Positions 9,656-22,995 are shown, counted from the first letter of the stretch. The stretch is DNA of 64,000 nucleotides from Candidatus Saccharimonadota bacterium (GCA_002746885.1 PDRS01000007.1:62001-126000), one strand, 5' to 3'. Notes: generated from the sequence alone by a model not told the origin. Numbers and translations are program-made.

Positions 9656-9800
9656 TTATGGGGGCGCAGTGCCTCAAGCACAGCGTCTCCACCATACTTT
9701 ACCTTTACAAAAGCGACAAACTTGGCAGCCGAAGCACATCACCGCAAGAGCAACTGAGTTTTGTCGAAGCAGTTTAATAAACTGGCTAACTCTGGTTCAC

Positions 9801-9877
9801 GGGCGATTAGCTCAGCTGGTTAGAGCGCGTCACTGATAATGACGAGGTCGGAGGTTCAAGTCCCTCATCGCCCACCA
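9801..9877 (+). tRNA. tRNA-Ile (GAT)
   Basis: 77 nt with encoded CCA. Acceptor GGGCGAT/ATCGCCC, anticodon GAT in the loop CTGATAA. It lies 145 nt downstream of tRNA-Ala and is probably co-transcribed with it, antiparallel to both rRNA units. Confidence 0.97.
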
Positions 9878-9912
9878 ACCAGAGTTAACGAAAAGCATTT
9901 TTTATCTGAATA

Positions 9913-9948
9913 CAACAAGGTCGGAGATTTGAATCCTCAGGCGCCAAC
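9913..9948 (+). pseudogene. Decayed tRNA 3'-half remnant
   Basis: The words AAGGTCGGAGATTTGAATCC and GGCGCC match the variable loop, T arm and acceptor end of the nearby tRNA-Ile with several changes. No D arm or anticodon arm precedes it and CCA is lost. This looks like an old partial copy of tRNA-Ile or a similar tRNA. Confidence 0.45.
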
Positions 9949-10026
9949 ACGAGCCCGTATGAGTGCTTGTGTTTTTGCGTTTTTTCGAAACCCTATGCTT
10001 TATTCTAGGATACGCAGCACCGGTAG

Positions 10027-10398
10027 CTACAGTTCCTCATATAGCTGAGTGATCTCAGTATTTTTTACATAAACCAAGCCCGCGGTTTTAATATCTTGCG
10101 CAACCGTTCGACCAAAATCAGTCATTGCATACACCTTTCTGTCGGCACCAGACTTTGGCGACTCCGCTCGGCTATATGCAATTAAGCCAAGATTTGTCAT
10201 GCGCTGCAGCACTCTATGCAGGCCACGCTCCGTCAAACTCCAGCCAGCGACGCGCTCAAGCCAGCGATGAAGCTCTCCGGCCCACATAGGATGCGCGCTA
10301 AGCGCTAGCAGGATCAAAAACGTCGTCATGCTCTTTTTGTGATTTTCCACCCATCGATCGACAATCTCGTGCGCTAGGTCGGCTTGTTCGTCAAACAC
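10027..10398 (-). CDS. PadR-family transcriptional regulator
   Basis: 123 residues starting at GTG 10398, preceded by a strong GGAGGT site. A winged-helix domain spans roughly residues 20-100: helices TTFLILLALSAHPMWAGELHRWL and LTERGLHRVLQRMTNLGLI, then a wing with DRKVYAMTDFGRTVAQ, the standard PadR signature. The last 20 residues would form the dimerisation helix. The start overlaps the stop of the upstream membrane-protein gene by 1 bp. PadR regulators are usually cotranscribed with the membrane protein or transporter they control, so it probably regulates this pair. Confidence 0.82.
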   Translation of the reverse strand: MFDEQADLAHEIVDRWVENHKKSMTTFLILLALSAHPMWAGELHRWLERVAGWSLTERGLHRVLQRMTNLGLIAYSRAESPKSGADRKVYAMTDFGRTVAQDIKTAGLVYVKNTEITQLYEEL

Positions 10399-10847
10399 TA
10401 TACCTCCAGATTTTCAAAACCCTTCCGAGACACCGATGCAAGCATGTGAACCAACAACCCGAAGCCCCAAAAAAACGGCATAGCAAATAACACGCCAAAC
10501 CAACTAGTGCTCAGTTCCAGTATCGGCTTGTTCGGCTGTCCGCTATCAATCAACAAGAAAAAAGCGTGCGCATGGTAGCTAAAATTGACGAGCAAAAAAC
10601 CAGCACAATGCGCAACCAAACTCCCGAACCTAACTTTGCTAAGGGGTTTTCTGTACGCAATGTTGAAATACGCATAGTACAACGCTGCTGGCACCAGAGC
10701 AAACATTGCAACTGCATCTACCTCGTTGTCGCGCAGCGATACAACCATTTGCGCAAACAAGCACAAAACGGCCAACGTGCCAATATACTTCAGTAGCACC
10801 TTGCTGAAGTTATTCTCCCTGTTGGTGTTTTTTGTAGTTTTCGGCAT
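10398..10847 (-). CDS. Small membrane protein in operon with PadR regulator
   Basis: 149 residues with an AGGAGG ribosome binding site. Four hydrophobic segments (about residues 19-37, 45-63, 75-98 and 112-136) predict an integral membrane protein. The last segment, FWGFGLLVHMLASVSRKGFENLEV, is reminiscent of 2TM-domain proteins, but the match is short. Function unknown. The 1-bp overlap with the PadR gene implies co-translation and joint regulation. Confidence 0.78.
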   Translation of the reverse strand: MPKTTKNTNRENNFSKVLLKYIGTLAVLCLFAQMVVSLRDNEVDAVAMFALVPAALYYAYFNIAYRKPLSKVRFGSLVAHCAGFLLVNFSYHAHAFFLLIDSGQPNKPILELSTSWFGVLFAMPFFWGFGLLVHMLASVSRKGFENLEV

Positions 10848-10974
10848 ATGGCCTCCTGTTTTCCGCGTATGCTATAACGACTAAATAGTATCATAGGTAC
10901 AGTACCAAAACAACACAAATTAAAATGCCCCCTTTCGTACGAACGTAGTGAACTCATGCTGCTATACTGCCTAT

Positions 10975-11556
10975 ATGAACATCGGAATTGCAAAAGCTAT
11001 AGACGAAGACATACCTGACATACAAGAGATTCTTTCGCACGGCATGCGAAGCAAAATGTACCGCGGCGATCTCGCGTGGGGCGAAGCCGCCACAGATGAA
11101 AAACAGCTACAGGCTATCGTTGCGGGCGGCAACATGTACGTTGCGCGTTCCGAAGAAAATATTATTGGCGTATTTATGCTTTTTTGGGATGACCCCATTC
11201 GCTGGGGAGCCCAGCCGCCAGATGCTGGTTATCTACACCGATTCGTTGTAGGGCCAGGGCTGCGCGGAAAAAACGTCGGCAGCCAGATCATTGAGCTCAT
11301 CTGTGCCGAAGTAGCCAAAAACGGTCGCCAGTACTTGCGCCTTACCTGTCCTAGCGACAACGCACAGCTCAAAGCGTACCACCAGAAAAATGGCTTCGCC
11401 CGAGCAGACCACAAAGCCCGCCCTGCTCATCTTTCCGAACCCACAGCTTATTTTGAACGCACCGCCTCAAGCACGACCACAAGCAATGAAAAGACGAAAA
11501 AACTCAGCCCTCTCGCCAAGCTTCGCCCCTTTCGCTTCGGCCAAAACAGCAAATAA
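10975..11556 (+). CDS. GNAT-family N-acetyltransferase
   Basis: 193 residues. The fold elements of GNAT enzymes are present: an N-terminal strand IGIAKAIDEDIPDIQEIL, the strand ADAGYLHRFVVGPGLRGKNVGSQIIELI containing the acetyl-CoA pyrophosphate loop (motif A, R/Q-x-x-G-x-G/S form), and LKAYHQKNGFARA as motif B. The last 40 residues are low-complexity Ser/Thr/Lys-rich and probably disordered. The substrate cannot be named. ATG 10975 was preferred over 10948 because a TATACT box lies at 10963-10968, only 6 nt upstream, which points to a leaderless transcript. Confidence 0.82.
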   Translation: MNIGIAKAIDEDIPDIQEILSHGMRSKMYRGDLAWGEAATDEKQLQAIVAGGNMYVARSEENIIGVFMLFWDDPIRWGAQPPDAGYLHRFVVGPGLRGKNVGSQIIELICAEVAKNGRQYLRLTCPSDNAQLKAYHQKNGFARADHKARPAHLSEPTAYFERTASSTTTSNEKTKKLSPLAKLRPFRFGQNSK

Positions 11557-11623
11557 CCCCCACGGCAAACCAGCACAGGCAGTTTTCCATCACGCGCCTA
11601 TTGTTTCTCTTTTTTTCATGCAA

Positions 11624-11656
11624 AAAGAAGCCCTCTCGCAAGTTTTGGGGCTTCTT
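11624..11656 (-). terminator. Intrinsic terminator of the 16S unit
   Basis: Arms AGAAGCCC and GGGGCTTCT around a 13-nt loop, followed on the minus strand by TTTTT. It is about 200 nt past the 16S 3' end and argues that 16S is transcribed as its own unit. It may also stop GNAT transcripts from the other strand. Confidence 0.82.
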
Positions 11657-11703
11657 CTGTGTATCGGCATGTAGTGTGTGGCCGAGGTAAAAACTGGGTA
11701 GTG

Positions 11704-11715
11704 CAATCAACGTCA
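11704..11715 (-). other. Pre-16S processing stem, 3' arm
   Basis: CAATCAACGTCA here is the exact reverse complement of 13357-13368. The pair flanks the 16S gene on both sides and fits an RNase III processing stem. Confidence 0.75.
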
Positions 11716-11852
11716 GTGATTCGTAATGGTTCAGAAACTGATGGTGTCGACCATTCGAAAATGGTTGCATGAGTTGTCAGTACTGGTTTACAACTCATCG
11801 ACATCGACCTAGCTCGCTTTCAATTACTATCCAGCTGCTAGTTTCTCCCTAG

Positions 11853-13325
<1,473 letters not shown>

Positions 13326-13356
13326 GACAACTCATTGCTTGTACAAGCAATGAAAT

Positions 13357-13368
13357 TGACGTTGATTG
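13357..13368 (-). other. Pre-16S processing stem, 5' arm
   Basis: Complements 11704-11715 exactly over 12 nt. A local hairpin (CATTGCTTGTACAAGCAATG, 13333-13352) lies between it and the mature 16S 5' end. Confidence 0.75.
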
Positions 13369-13461
13369 TCCCTTTCATAAAAAAGGGACGTTGCACTACT
13401 CAATTTTTAACGACCAATTTTGAGAGACACTAAAAATAGACCTCAAAAACACTAGCCACTA

Positions 13462-13490
13462 ACTATACGCACCCAGACCACTAAAGTCAA
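13462..13490 (-). promoter_or_regulatory. 16S rRNA promoter
   Basis: On the minus strand, -35 TTGACT (13490-13485), 17 bp, -10 TATAGT (13467-13462). It is the best consensus promoter in this half of the window, placed about 140 nt before the mature 16S 5' end. Confidence 0.88.
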
Positions 13491-13534
13491 GGATACATTT
13501 GTCTATTTTCGTAGTATTCACCACAACACTTAGT

Positions 13535-14254
13535 TTACGCCGCCCGTTGCTCCAGCGGAACAGAAATCTCATCGAGCGAACTGATTACGATTGCCCCAAC
13601 TGGCACTGCAATATCCGCCCCCCTTCTACTTTGCTCTGGGCGTTCAAGTACATAAGGTCGGGTGGTTTCAAAGTCCATGCCGCCAACCGCGTCCCGGCGA
13701 TCATCAACCAACACAACCATTTCGCACTCCAGCAGCTCAACACCGGGAGGTACATATAAGCCGTTCTCGTTTCTCCAGTTATTAGCAATGTCCTTGCCTT
13801 TTTCGTGTGAACGTATGATTCGATGCGGTGTCACAATGTGCGGCCCCAAAAGACCTACCGCGCCAAGCTTACTCAACTGAGTCCTATCTAATCCTGTAGT
13901 ATGGATAACGAGGTGGTCTATCGGCGAAGCATTTACGCGTTCAATATATCTTTTGGCGTCGGGAAAAAGCAAATCCGGTTCAGCCAGCTCGCTAAAATAC
14001 TGGTAGACTACCGCGATATTATCTTCCGACATTCCCTGTTCACGCATGTACGTTTCAGCCTGAAAGGTGCGGTTTTCTTCGCGAGACTGCCGATAAGCAT
14101 CCATCATGCGCTTCGAACCTACATGCGTTTCAATGCCAGGCAAATCTCTCTCCGCAATATCCGCAAGAGCTTCGAGTCCTCGAGCAGGGTCGTAAAGGGT
14201 TACGTCAAGATCCGTTGCTCGTAATACCTTTACAGCACATTGTTCCGTCATCAT
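13535..14254 (-). CDS. HAD-like hydrolase
   Basis: 239 residues. The N-terminal LRATDLDVTLYDPARGLEAL resembles HAD motif I (DxDxTL), with the second Asp kept. HLVIHTTGLDRTQ fits motif II (hhhT), and EMVVLVDDRRDAVGGMDF fits motif IV (VDDR), with a helical cap between. The family hydrolyses phosphate esters or acts as phosphatase or phosphomutase; the substrate is unknown. It follows gyrA by 38 bp on the same strand and may be its operon partner. The 16S promoter starts 45 bp beyond its stop. Confidence 0.72.
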   Translation of the reverse strand: MMTEQCAVKVLRATDLDVTLYDPARGLEALADIAERDLPGIETHVGSKRMMDAYRQSREENRTFQAETYMREQGMSEDNIAVVYQYFSELAEPDLLFPDAKRYIERVNASPIDHLVIHTTGLDRTQLSKLGAVGLLGPHIVTPHRIIRSHEKGKDIANNWRNENGLYVPPGVELLECEMVVLVDDRRDAVGGMDFETTRPYVLERPEQSRRGADIAVPVGAIVISSLDEISVPLEQRAA

Positions 14255-14292
14255 TGAGCTGTAATTATAAAACTATTTTTCACTATTTACAA

Positions 14293-16848
14293 CTATTGCG
14301 CGGGTTTTTCTTCGTCTTCTGGGTTAGTTTTGTCGACAAGGGCGAGAGAAACAACTTCATCGCCATCGTTAAGGCGCATTATACGAACGCCTTGGGTCGC
14401 ACGACCAAGCGCTGGAATATCTTTGAGACCCAGGCGAATCGTTTGACCGTTTTGACTGATGATGATGACTTCTTGATCGTCATTGTCGCTCAATGTGTTC
14501 ACGCCGACCAACTCGCCAGTCTTTTTATTGACAACCGCAGAACGAATACCCACGCCGCCGCGAGCATGCGGCGTAAACTGAGCAACTTTTGTGCGCTTAC
14601 CGTAGCCATACTTGCTAATGACGAATATGCTCGATTTTTCGTCTACCACATCCATGCCTATGACGGTATCGTCCGTACGCAGCCGTATACCCCGCACGCC
14701 GCGACTTACCCGACCCATTGGCCGCGCGTCGCGTTCATGAAAACGAATCGCCTGACCTTGGCTCGTGCTTATAATGACTTCGTTGTCGCCTGTTGTTTGG
14801 CGTATCCATTTCAACTCGTCACCATCGTCAAGGTTGATAGCAATCAAACCCGAGCTACGTACGTTTTTGTACTGTTCAAAAGGTGTTTTCTTTACAACAC
14901 CTTTTTTGGTACACATAATCAAATTTTCGACCGATTCGCTATCGCTTTTCGATATATTAATCACTGCACTCACTGTTTCTTCTGGCTGTAGCTGCAATAG
15001 GTTCACAATGGCTACACCCTTCGCGCTTAAGGAGGCGGCAGGCACTTCGTATGTCTTCAGGCGGAACACCCGACCCTTATTCGTAAAGAACAATAGAAAA
15101 TCATGCGTAGAAGCATTTACAACATGTTCGATGACATCTTCTTCGCGCGTAGCCATACCACGACGACCTTTTCCACCCCGTCCTTGGCGTTTATATTCCG
15201 CCAAAGTGCTCCGTTTTACATAATTTGCTGATGTAAGCGTTACAACTACTTGTTCGTCCGGCACAAGGTCTTCGTCGCTCAGTTTGTTGAGTTCACTTGG
15301 CACAATCTTCGTTCGGCGCTCATCGCCGTACTGCTTTTTAAGTTGCTTCAACTCGTTTTTGATAATAGCCAAAATTTTCTTTTCATCGGCCAAAATCGCT
15401 TCAAGCTCAGCAATAATCTTCATAAGTTCGGCCAGCTCGTCCTCAATCTTCTTCCGCTCAAGTCCAGCAAGTGTCCTCAGCTGCATAGCCAAAATGGCCT
15501 TGGCTTGAATTTCGCTTAGTGCAAATTTTTTGATCAAATTTGCCTGAGCCTCTTCGGTTGTTTCGCTTCCGCGTATAGTAGCAATGACTTCGTCTATGTT
15601 GTCGAGCGCTATTTTGAGCCCTTCGAGTACGTGCGCACGTTCTTTTGCCTTCCGTAACTCAAACTCAGTCCTACGACGCACCACTTGCTGACGATGCTTG
15701 ATGTGTTCGGCTAAAATATCTTGCAGACCAAGCACGCGCGGCTGTATACCATCGATAAGCGCCATCATATTGTAGTGAAAACTTGTTTGAAGCGGCGTCA
15801 GTTTATAGAGCTGGTTGAGTAATTTTTTAGGGTACGCGTCTTTCTTTAAGTCGATGACAATACGCACCGACCCACGCGCACTTTCATCGCGCAAATCGCT
15901 TATGCCGCTAATTTTCTTTTCCTTCAGTAACTCGGCAATTTTTATCACTAAGTTCTCTTTGTTGAGTGCATAGGGTACCTCGCTGATAACTATCTGGTGT
16001 TTCCCCTTCGCCCCTTCGACAACTTCGGCAACACCGCGCACCACAACCCCACCGCGGCCAGTTGCGTACGCTTGCCGGATAGAGGCAGCGCCATAAACAA
16101 TGCCACCGGTAGGAAAGTCTGGCCCGTGGACAAACTCCAGCAGCTTGTCGAGCGGCGCGTCGGGATGATCTATCTTATACACCGTAGCATCGACAACTTC
16201 TCCTAGGTTGTGCGGCGGAATATTCGTCGCCATACCCACAGCTATGCCAAGTTGGCCATTTAAGAGCAGGTTTGGTAGTTTTGCGGGCAGCACTGACGGC
16301 TCCTGAGTAGTGCCATCGTAGTTATCGCGAAAATCTACCGTGTCTTTGTCGATATCAGCCAAAAGCTCGTCTGCCAGACGGTGCATTTTTGCCTCGGTAT
16401 AGCGCATTGCAGCCGGCGGATCGCCGTCCATCGAACCGAAGTTCCCTTGCCCATTCACCAGTAAGTACCGTGTTGCCCATGGCTGAGCAAGGCGCACCAT
16501 AGAATCATAGATTGATGAGTCGCCGTGCGGATGATACTTACCCATGACCGACCCAACCACATTAGCGCTCTTGCGGTGACGCGCCGAGCTACGCAAGCCC
16601 TCTTCATTCATAGAGTACATAATGCGCCGGTGCACGGGCTTCAAACCATCGCGTACATCCGGAAGGGCGCGATCAATGATAACGCTCATAGAATAGCGCA
16701 GATAGCTGTCTTCCATGACATTTTCCACCGTGCGACCTTCGAGCACTCGCGAGTGATCTGCCTGGATGATTTCTACTTCGTTGCGATGCTCGAGACGCTC
16801 TTCATCTTCAGCATCAAGTGGTGTGTTTTCGGTAATTTGATTGTCCAT
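14293..16848 (-). CDS. gyrA: DNA gyrase subunit A
   Basis: 851 residues, the usual length. The breakage-reunion domain occupies about residues 30-520, with catalytic Tyr150 in [10 protein letters not shown] and the quinolone-region motif [10 protein letters not shown] at 106-115; Ser111 and Asp115 correspond to E. coli Ser83 and Asp87. A long coiled coil spans roughly 380-500. The C-terminal beta-pinwheel wraps DNA and carries the GyrA box QGRGGKG near residue 556, which marks it as gyrase rather than topoisomerase IV. It begins 1 bp after gyrB ends, so the two subunits are made together. The acidic C-terminal tail ends DEEKPAQ. Confidence 0.98.
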   Translation of the reverse strand: MDNQITENTPLDAEDEERLEHRNEVEIIQADHSRVLEGRTVENVMEDSYLRYSMSVIIDRALPDVRDGLKPVHRRIMYSMNEEGLRSSARHRKSANVVGSVMGKYHPHGDSSIYDSMVRLAQPWATRYLLVNGQGNFGSMDGDPPAAMRYTEAKMHRLADELLADIDKDTVDFRDNYDGTTQEPSVLPAKLPNLLLNGQLGIAVGMATNIPPHNLGEVVDATVYKIDHPDAPLDKLLEFVHGPDFPTGGIVYGAASIRQAYATGRGGVVVRGVAEVVEGAKGKHQIVISEVPYALNKENLVIKIAELLKEKKISGISDLRDESARGSVRIVIDLKKDAYPKKLLNQLYKLTPLQTSFHYNMMALIDGIQPRVLGLQDILAEHIKHRQQVVRRRTEFELRKAKERAHVLEGLKIALDNIDEVIATIRGSETTEEAQANLIKKFALSEIQAKAILAMQLRTLAGLERKKIEDELAELMKIIAELEAILADEKKILAIIKNELKQLKKQYGDERRTKIVPSELNKLSDEDLVPDEQVVVTLTSANYVKRSTLAEYKRQGRGGKGRRGMATREEDVIEHVVNASTHDFLLFFTNKGRVFRLKTYEVPAASLSAKGVAIVNLLQLQPEETVSAVINISKSDSESVENLIMCTKKGVVKKTPFEQYKNVRSSGLIAINLDDGDELKWIRQTTGDNEVIISTSQGQAIRFHERDARPMGRVSRGVRGIRLRTDDTVIGMDVVDEKSSIFVISKYGYGKRTKVAQFTPHARGGVGIRSAVVNKKTGELVGVNTLSDNDDQEVIIISQNGQTIRLGLKDIPALGRATQGVRIMRLNDGDEVVSLALVDKTNPEDEEKPAQ

Positions 16849-16849
16849 A

Positions 16850-18850
<2,001 letters not shown>

Positions 18851-18876
18851 TTATCCACCTTTTGTACTCACCTCTT

Positions 18877-18905
18877 AGTATACCGTGTTTTTGACGCCCC
18901 GACAA
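18877..18905 (-). promoter_or_regulatory. gyrB promoter
   Basis: Minus strand -35 TTGTCG (18905-18900), 17 bp, -10 TATACT (18882-18877), about 54 nt before the GTG start. Confidence 0.7.
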
Positions 18906-19041
18906 GATACGCCACGCTGTTACGAGCACGCTGCTAAAATACCGCTCTTCGATGCCTTTTTTGACATGCGAAGAACAAACCCCTTACCCCGTGAACACGC
19001 GATCATAACAATACCCGAGCTCAGCCGATACCGCCAGGAAG

Positions 19042-22000
19042 CTACTCGTTTAGCGCGCTATTGTTCAAATGAATAGTACCGTCGCTATCTATACTGATAG
19101 TATCCGTGCCAGATGCCCCGCTTGTGGTAGCTGCTTGCTCTTGAGAGGGCGCACTTGGAGATGAACCAGACTGTGCCGTTTGTGCCGTCTGCGGGACGGC
19201 TTTTTGTTTTGTATCTTTCAACTCCTTTTTCAGCGTGGCAGCGATGTCGTCAACCTCTCGCTGATCAAGCTCAGCACTAGAAACATTACCCGCCTCATAT
19301 GGCGAAACTGGTCCAGCAGCAGCCTTTTTCGCGCCGGAAGGCTTTTCTGTAGCAGCGTTCGATGCTGGTTTCGCTACTGACGGCTGCATTGGCGGCTGCA
19401 GCTGTAGGGGTTGCTGTGAAGGTAGTTGCGGCGACTGCTGCACTGGTGCTTGCGGCGGCATCGACGGGTTTGAAGCTGCCTGAACCGGAGCTGCGGGCTG
19501 TCGCGGCGGCATCACTCTCGAATGAAGTGGCGCTGTCTTTTGCTTAGCTAGCCATTCATCCAGAAAAGAACCTGGTTGCGCGGGCGCGGGCGGAGGCGAA
19601 GCATAACCCCCCGGAGCAGCACCGCCAGGCGCAGCGCTGGGCGACGCAGGCTGACCAGAGAACGGTCTACGATACGGTGGTTTAGCTGCTGGCTCTTTCG
19701 TCGCAAGCCGAGTGAGAATCTCCTTTTCGACAACTGCGCGCGGCTTCCCATACTTCACCGCAGAAAGCTGCTTCAGCGCATCGGCAAGCTCCATGTTCGG
19801 ATTACCAAGCGGCGGGAGCGTCGCCATACTAAACGGTTGCGTTGGCACGCCGCCTATGAGTGTCCGCACAATAGTGTTTGCGTTGGGTACGCGCAAGAGA
19901 TCGTCGCCATCGAACTGCGGCTGAAAATACCGGCTTAAGCTTTCGACGTCATTTTGACCTATTCGAAACGACACAATAGTACCGATGTTCCCAAACACCG
20001 CATCGCGGATTTCTTCGGTAAGCTGCGTCGTAAACTGGTTGGCCACAATAAGGTTAAGGTGATACTTCCTCGCCTCAGACATGATGGTCGCAAAACTGTC
20101 TGTCGAGAAGTTTTGAAACTCGTCAACGTACAGCGCAAAATCGGTGCGTTCGCTTTCTGGAACATTTGAACGGCTCATCGCCGCCGCCTGAAACTTCATC
20201 ACAAACACCATACCGAGCAGTTTGCTGTTGAGTTCGCCGGTACGCCCTTTACTCAAGTTTACGAGCAGGATTTTCTTGTTGTCCATGATGTCGCGCAGGT
20301 CAAATGAGCTTTCTGTCTGACCAATAATATTGCGCATCATTTCGTTACTCAAGAAAGCCCCAAACTTTGCAACAAACCAACTTACCACCTCGCCAGCATC
20401 ATTCGACCGCTGGCTGGCTGGGTATTCTTTCTGCCAATAGTCGAGAACGTTGGGGTCTTTTACGTGCTGTAGCTTTTGCTTGAGAAACTCCGGATCGCGA
20501 AAAAGCTTTGGTATGTCCACGAAGGTACTCCCCTCTGGATCAGCCATCACTGCAAGTGCGCAGTTGCGAAATATGCTTTCGTAACGAGGCCCCATAATGC
20601 CCTGATGCTGCGGGTCGTACAGCTTGTACAGCATATTGAGTACTTCTTGAATAATGAAATCTTTCTGGTCAGACGTATGATATTCAAACAAATTGAGCCC
20701 CATAGGGTGCGACATGTCTGATGGGCAGAAATAGATAACATCTTCGGTGCGCTCTTTTGGCACCATAGAAAGCAGCTTTTCGGCTGTATCACCGTGCGGA
20801 TCGACAAAAGCAAAACCATCGCCTCGCATCATATCTTGCAGCGCTAGGTTTTCAAGAAATGTCGATTTACCTGTACCCGTCTGTCCGACAACATACATGT
20901 GCCGCTGGCGGTCCATCAGACCGACGCGCACCGGTTTTTTGACGCCGCGAAACACATTGAACCCAAGCAGTAAGCCTTCGTTTGGCATATTTCTTGGCGC
21001 ATCAACCTGCTTTGACTCCTGCCGCTCAAGCTGCGAAGTCGGAATACTCCGCTGATCTGGAAAGTGAAAAATAGTCGCCAGCTCGATAGAGTTTAAAATG
21101 TTCTTTTTCTTATGATATGGGAACACGCGCAACAAAAAGTTCGTCACGAGCCTCGAAGGATCTTGCGCTGGAGTATAGGTAAAACCGTTGCGCCCCGGGG
21201 AGTCAAACAACGAAAAACTAGCCATAATGTTGTTGAGGATTGCCTGTGAGCGCTGTGATACGTTCGATGACGCAACAACGCGAACGGCAACCTCAAACCC
21301 TGGATAGCGTGTTTTATCCTCTATAGCATCGATGATTGATTGTTCTAGACCCGATATATCTTTTGGTTTATCTTTTTCTTCCTTCGGTTCGGGTGGTTTT
21401 ACAAAAGCCGTCATTAGGTCTTTTGCAAAAGCACCTGCACTCAGCCCTTTATCTGCTCCCTTTTTCTTCGCCGCCGCAAAATCTGTTGCGCTTTTCCGCC
21501 ACGAGTCATCAGCCGGCCGAAAAAGTAACTGTATAGCCGCACCATCTTCGTTCTCCAACATAGCAAAAGCATTCAGAATGGACTGAAGAGCGTCGCGCTT
21601 CAGGTCCTGATATGTAGCAATTGGATACACGAATTTTTCTTTCAGGTTGAACTGCCCGCCAATCACGGCGTTCATACCGCCAACATGACTAAATATGTTG
21701 TACTCTGGCACTGTTTCGAGCCGAGCACTCGGATACGCGCTAACGATGGCCTGCTGCATAACATTGACGAAATCTGCTGGCACTGCCGTGTACAAACGCA
21801 CAAAGCCTTTCAGCCCCACGATTTCAAACGTAAAATGCCGCTGACCGTGAAAACGATTCTTAAAGCTTTGCTCAATTGTGCTCGAAATAATGTTGTAAAT
21901 AACTTGCGCTTTAGAAATATTTTCATCCACCAAATCGCGTACATCTCGACCATTCACATCTGTATCTTCACTCGCAGGAGGGAGATGAATGAGCAGCGGC

Positions 22001-22065
22001 ACCATAGAAAGACCGCGCTCATATTTGAGTTTTTGCTGGTTGATCTTTTGTAGACTTAATAACAT
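19042..22065 (-). CDS. VirB4/TraC-like conjugation-type ATPase with Pro/Gln-rich tail
   Basis: 1007 residues. An N-terminal region (about 1-330) is a DUF-type extension seen in CPR VirB4-like proteins. The HerA/VirB4-class ATPase core follows: Walker A GQTGTGKST near residue 397, FVDPHGDTAEKLL after it, Walker B LYVDEFQNF near residue 650, and a sensor-type LIVANQFTTQL. From about residue 775 to the end the protein is Pro, Gln and Ala-rich and probably disordered. Such ATPases power type IV secretion or DNA transfer. No other VirB gene is adjacent, so the partner proteins are elsewhere or absent. The 106-residue gene upstream is probably in the same operon. Confidence 0.85.
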   Translation of the reverse strand: MLLSLQKINQQKLKYERGLSMVPLLIHLPPASEDTDVNGRDVRDLVDENISKAQVIYNIISSTIEQSFKNRFHGQRHFTFEIVGLKGFVRLYTAVPADFVNVMQQAIVSAYPSARLETVPEYNIFSHVGGMNAVIGGQFNLKEKFVYPIATYQDLKRDALQSILNAFAMLENEDGAAIQLLFRPADDSWRKSATDFAAAKKKGADKGLSAGAFAKDLMTAFVKPPEPKEEKDKPKDISGLEQSIIDAIEDKTRYPGFEVAVRVVASSNVSQRSQAILNNIMASFSLFDSPGRNGFTYTPAQDPSRLVTNFLLRVFPYHKKKNILNSIELATIFHFPDQRSIPTSQLERQESKQVDAPRNMPNEGLLLGFNVFRGVKKPVRVGLMDRQRHMYVVGQTGTGKSTFLENLALQDMMRGDGFAFVDPHGDTAEKLLSMVPKERTEDVIYFCPSDMSHPMGLNLFEYHTSDQKDFIIQEVLNMLYKLYDPQHQGIMGPRYESIFRNCALAVMADPEGSTFVDIPKLFRDPEFLKQKLQHVKDPNVLDYWQKEYPASQRSNDAGEVVSWFVAKFGAFLSNEMMRNIIGQTESSFDLRDIMDNKKILLVNLSKGRTGELNSKLLGMVFVMKFQAAAMSRSNVPESERTDFALYVDEFQNFSTDSFATIMSEARKYHLNLIVANQFTTQLTEEIRDAVFGNIGTIVSFRIGQNDVESLSRYFQPQFDGDDLLRVPNANTIVRTLIGGVPTQPFSMATLPPLGNPNMELADALKQLSAVKYGKPRAVVEKEILTRLATKEPAAKPPYRRPFSGQPASPSAAPGGAAPGGYASPPPAPAQPGSFLDEWLAKQKTAPLHSRVMPPRQPAAPVQAASNPSMPPQAPVQQSPQLPSQQPLQLQPPMQPSVAKPASNAATEKPSGAKKAAAGPVSPYEAGNVSSAELDQREVDDIAATLKKELKDTKQKAVPQTAQTAQSGSSPSAPSQEQAATTSGASGTDTISIDSDGTIHLNNSALNE

Positions 22066-22110
22066 CGCTTTACACGCCCGCCTTGCTAAATCTTGTAGTG
22101 CTCGTCATAA

Positions 22111-22431
22111 CTACCGCACGACATCCTTTGTGTCTATGCCATACTGAGCCTTCAGAAAAGCACTTTTGACCGCATGAATCTGATTAGAACGCTCAAGCGG
22201 GTCTGTGGGTGTTTGCAAAATAATCTGCTCAATCTTTCGAGCAGCTTCCTGCTGTAGTAGTTTCGCATCGGCTCCTTGCGCCATATCTGACGAAACCGCC
22301 CCCTGAGAAGACGGAGTCTGAGAATCCGCTTCCTGAGGGGGCGGAGTCTGCGCGGGCACGCCCTGAGAAGACGGCAGCTGCGCCGAAGGATCGGGCAGAA
22401 CTGGAGTTGCTGGTTGCGGTAATTCGTTCAT
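22111..22431 (-). CDS. Short Pro/Gln-rich protein upstream of the VirB4-like gene
   Basis: 106 residues, no recognised family. Residues 1-48 are low-complexity with repeated SSQG/PP motifs (the underlying CCTGAGAAGACGG word recurs in the DNA). Residues 55-106 form a predicted helix pair (LLQQEAARKIEQIILQ and SNQIHAVKSAFLKAQY). It lies 45 bp before the VirB4-like gene on the same strand, and the similar Pro/Gln bias suggests an accessory partner. The function is unknown. Confidence 0.65.
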   Translation of the reverse strand: MNELPQPATPVLPDPSAQLPSSQGVPAQTPPPQEADSQTPSSQGAVSSDMAQGADAKLLQQEAARKIEQIILQTPTDPLERSNQIHAVKSAFLKAQYGIDTKDVVR

Positions 22432-22509
22432 CCTTACTAGTATATACCCTTACCCTATCCTCACAATAGTAGCGCTTATAAACATATCGATTCGCTACTG
22501 CCATTCCTC

Positions 22510-22548
22510 ACCCAGGTTGTGCGAGGACTGTCCTCGCACAACCTGGGT
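22510..22548. terminator. Strong 18-bp inverted repeat
   Basis: Perfect arms ACCCAGGTTGTGCGAGGA and its complement around CTG. It sits between the 22111 and 22578 genes, both minus strand. There is no T run on either side, so it may be a factor-dependent terminator, an mRNA-stabilising hairpin or an attenuator rather than a classic intrinsic terminator. Confidence 0.5.
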
Positions 22549-22577
22549 AAAGCGATATGGGGACTCGTGGCCAGCTG

Positions 22578-22946
22578 TTAGTCTTGTTTCAGAGAACGTA
22601 CCATGTAAAAGTACACGACCGCCCCAAAAAGCACTATCACGAAAAAGTCCCTTGGAGTAAGTTCTCCGAGAGATTCCAACCCCAAACTAAACACAAGGAC
22701 TATGCTTATGACCGCCCCAAGCAGCGCGGCTCTCTCAGGCCGAACTTTCTTGTCCCTGCCGCGAGCGTAGATTCGAACAAACGCCTGCCATGTCGTGTAT
22801 ACAGCAAAACCAAAAACAACAAACGGGAAAACGAGAAACGCAACCGGCATGCTGTTTGGGTTTGTCAGGCTCATAAAAACCACTAGGCTAAGCCACAGCA
22901 AAATTGGGCGGGAAAAAACAATATGGCGAAAAATCATGCTATACAT
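22578..22946 (-). CDS. Small membrane protein, unknown function
   Basis: 122 residues with four predicted membrane helices (about 7-28, 32-53, 70-90 and 98-116) and a basic loop ARGRDKKVRPERA between the second and third. No family is recognised. It is the first gene of a minus-strand run towards the VirB4-like ATPase, separated from it by a long perfect hairpin, so any functional link is uncertain. Confidence 0.65.
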   Translation of the reverse strand: MYSMIFRHIVFSRPILLWLSLVVFMSLTNPNSMPVAFLVFPFVVFGFAVYTTWQAFVRIYARGRDKKVRPERAALLGAVISIVLVFSLGLESLGELTPRDFFVIVLFGAVVYFYMVRSLKQD

Positions 22947-22995
22947 TATTAAAACACGCCCAGCACAGAAATGCCCAGGCGCGTAAAATACACAT

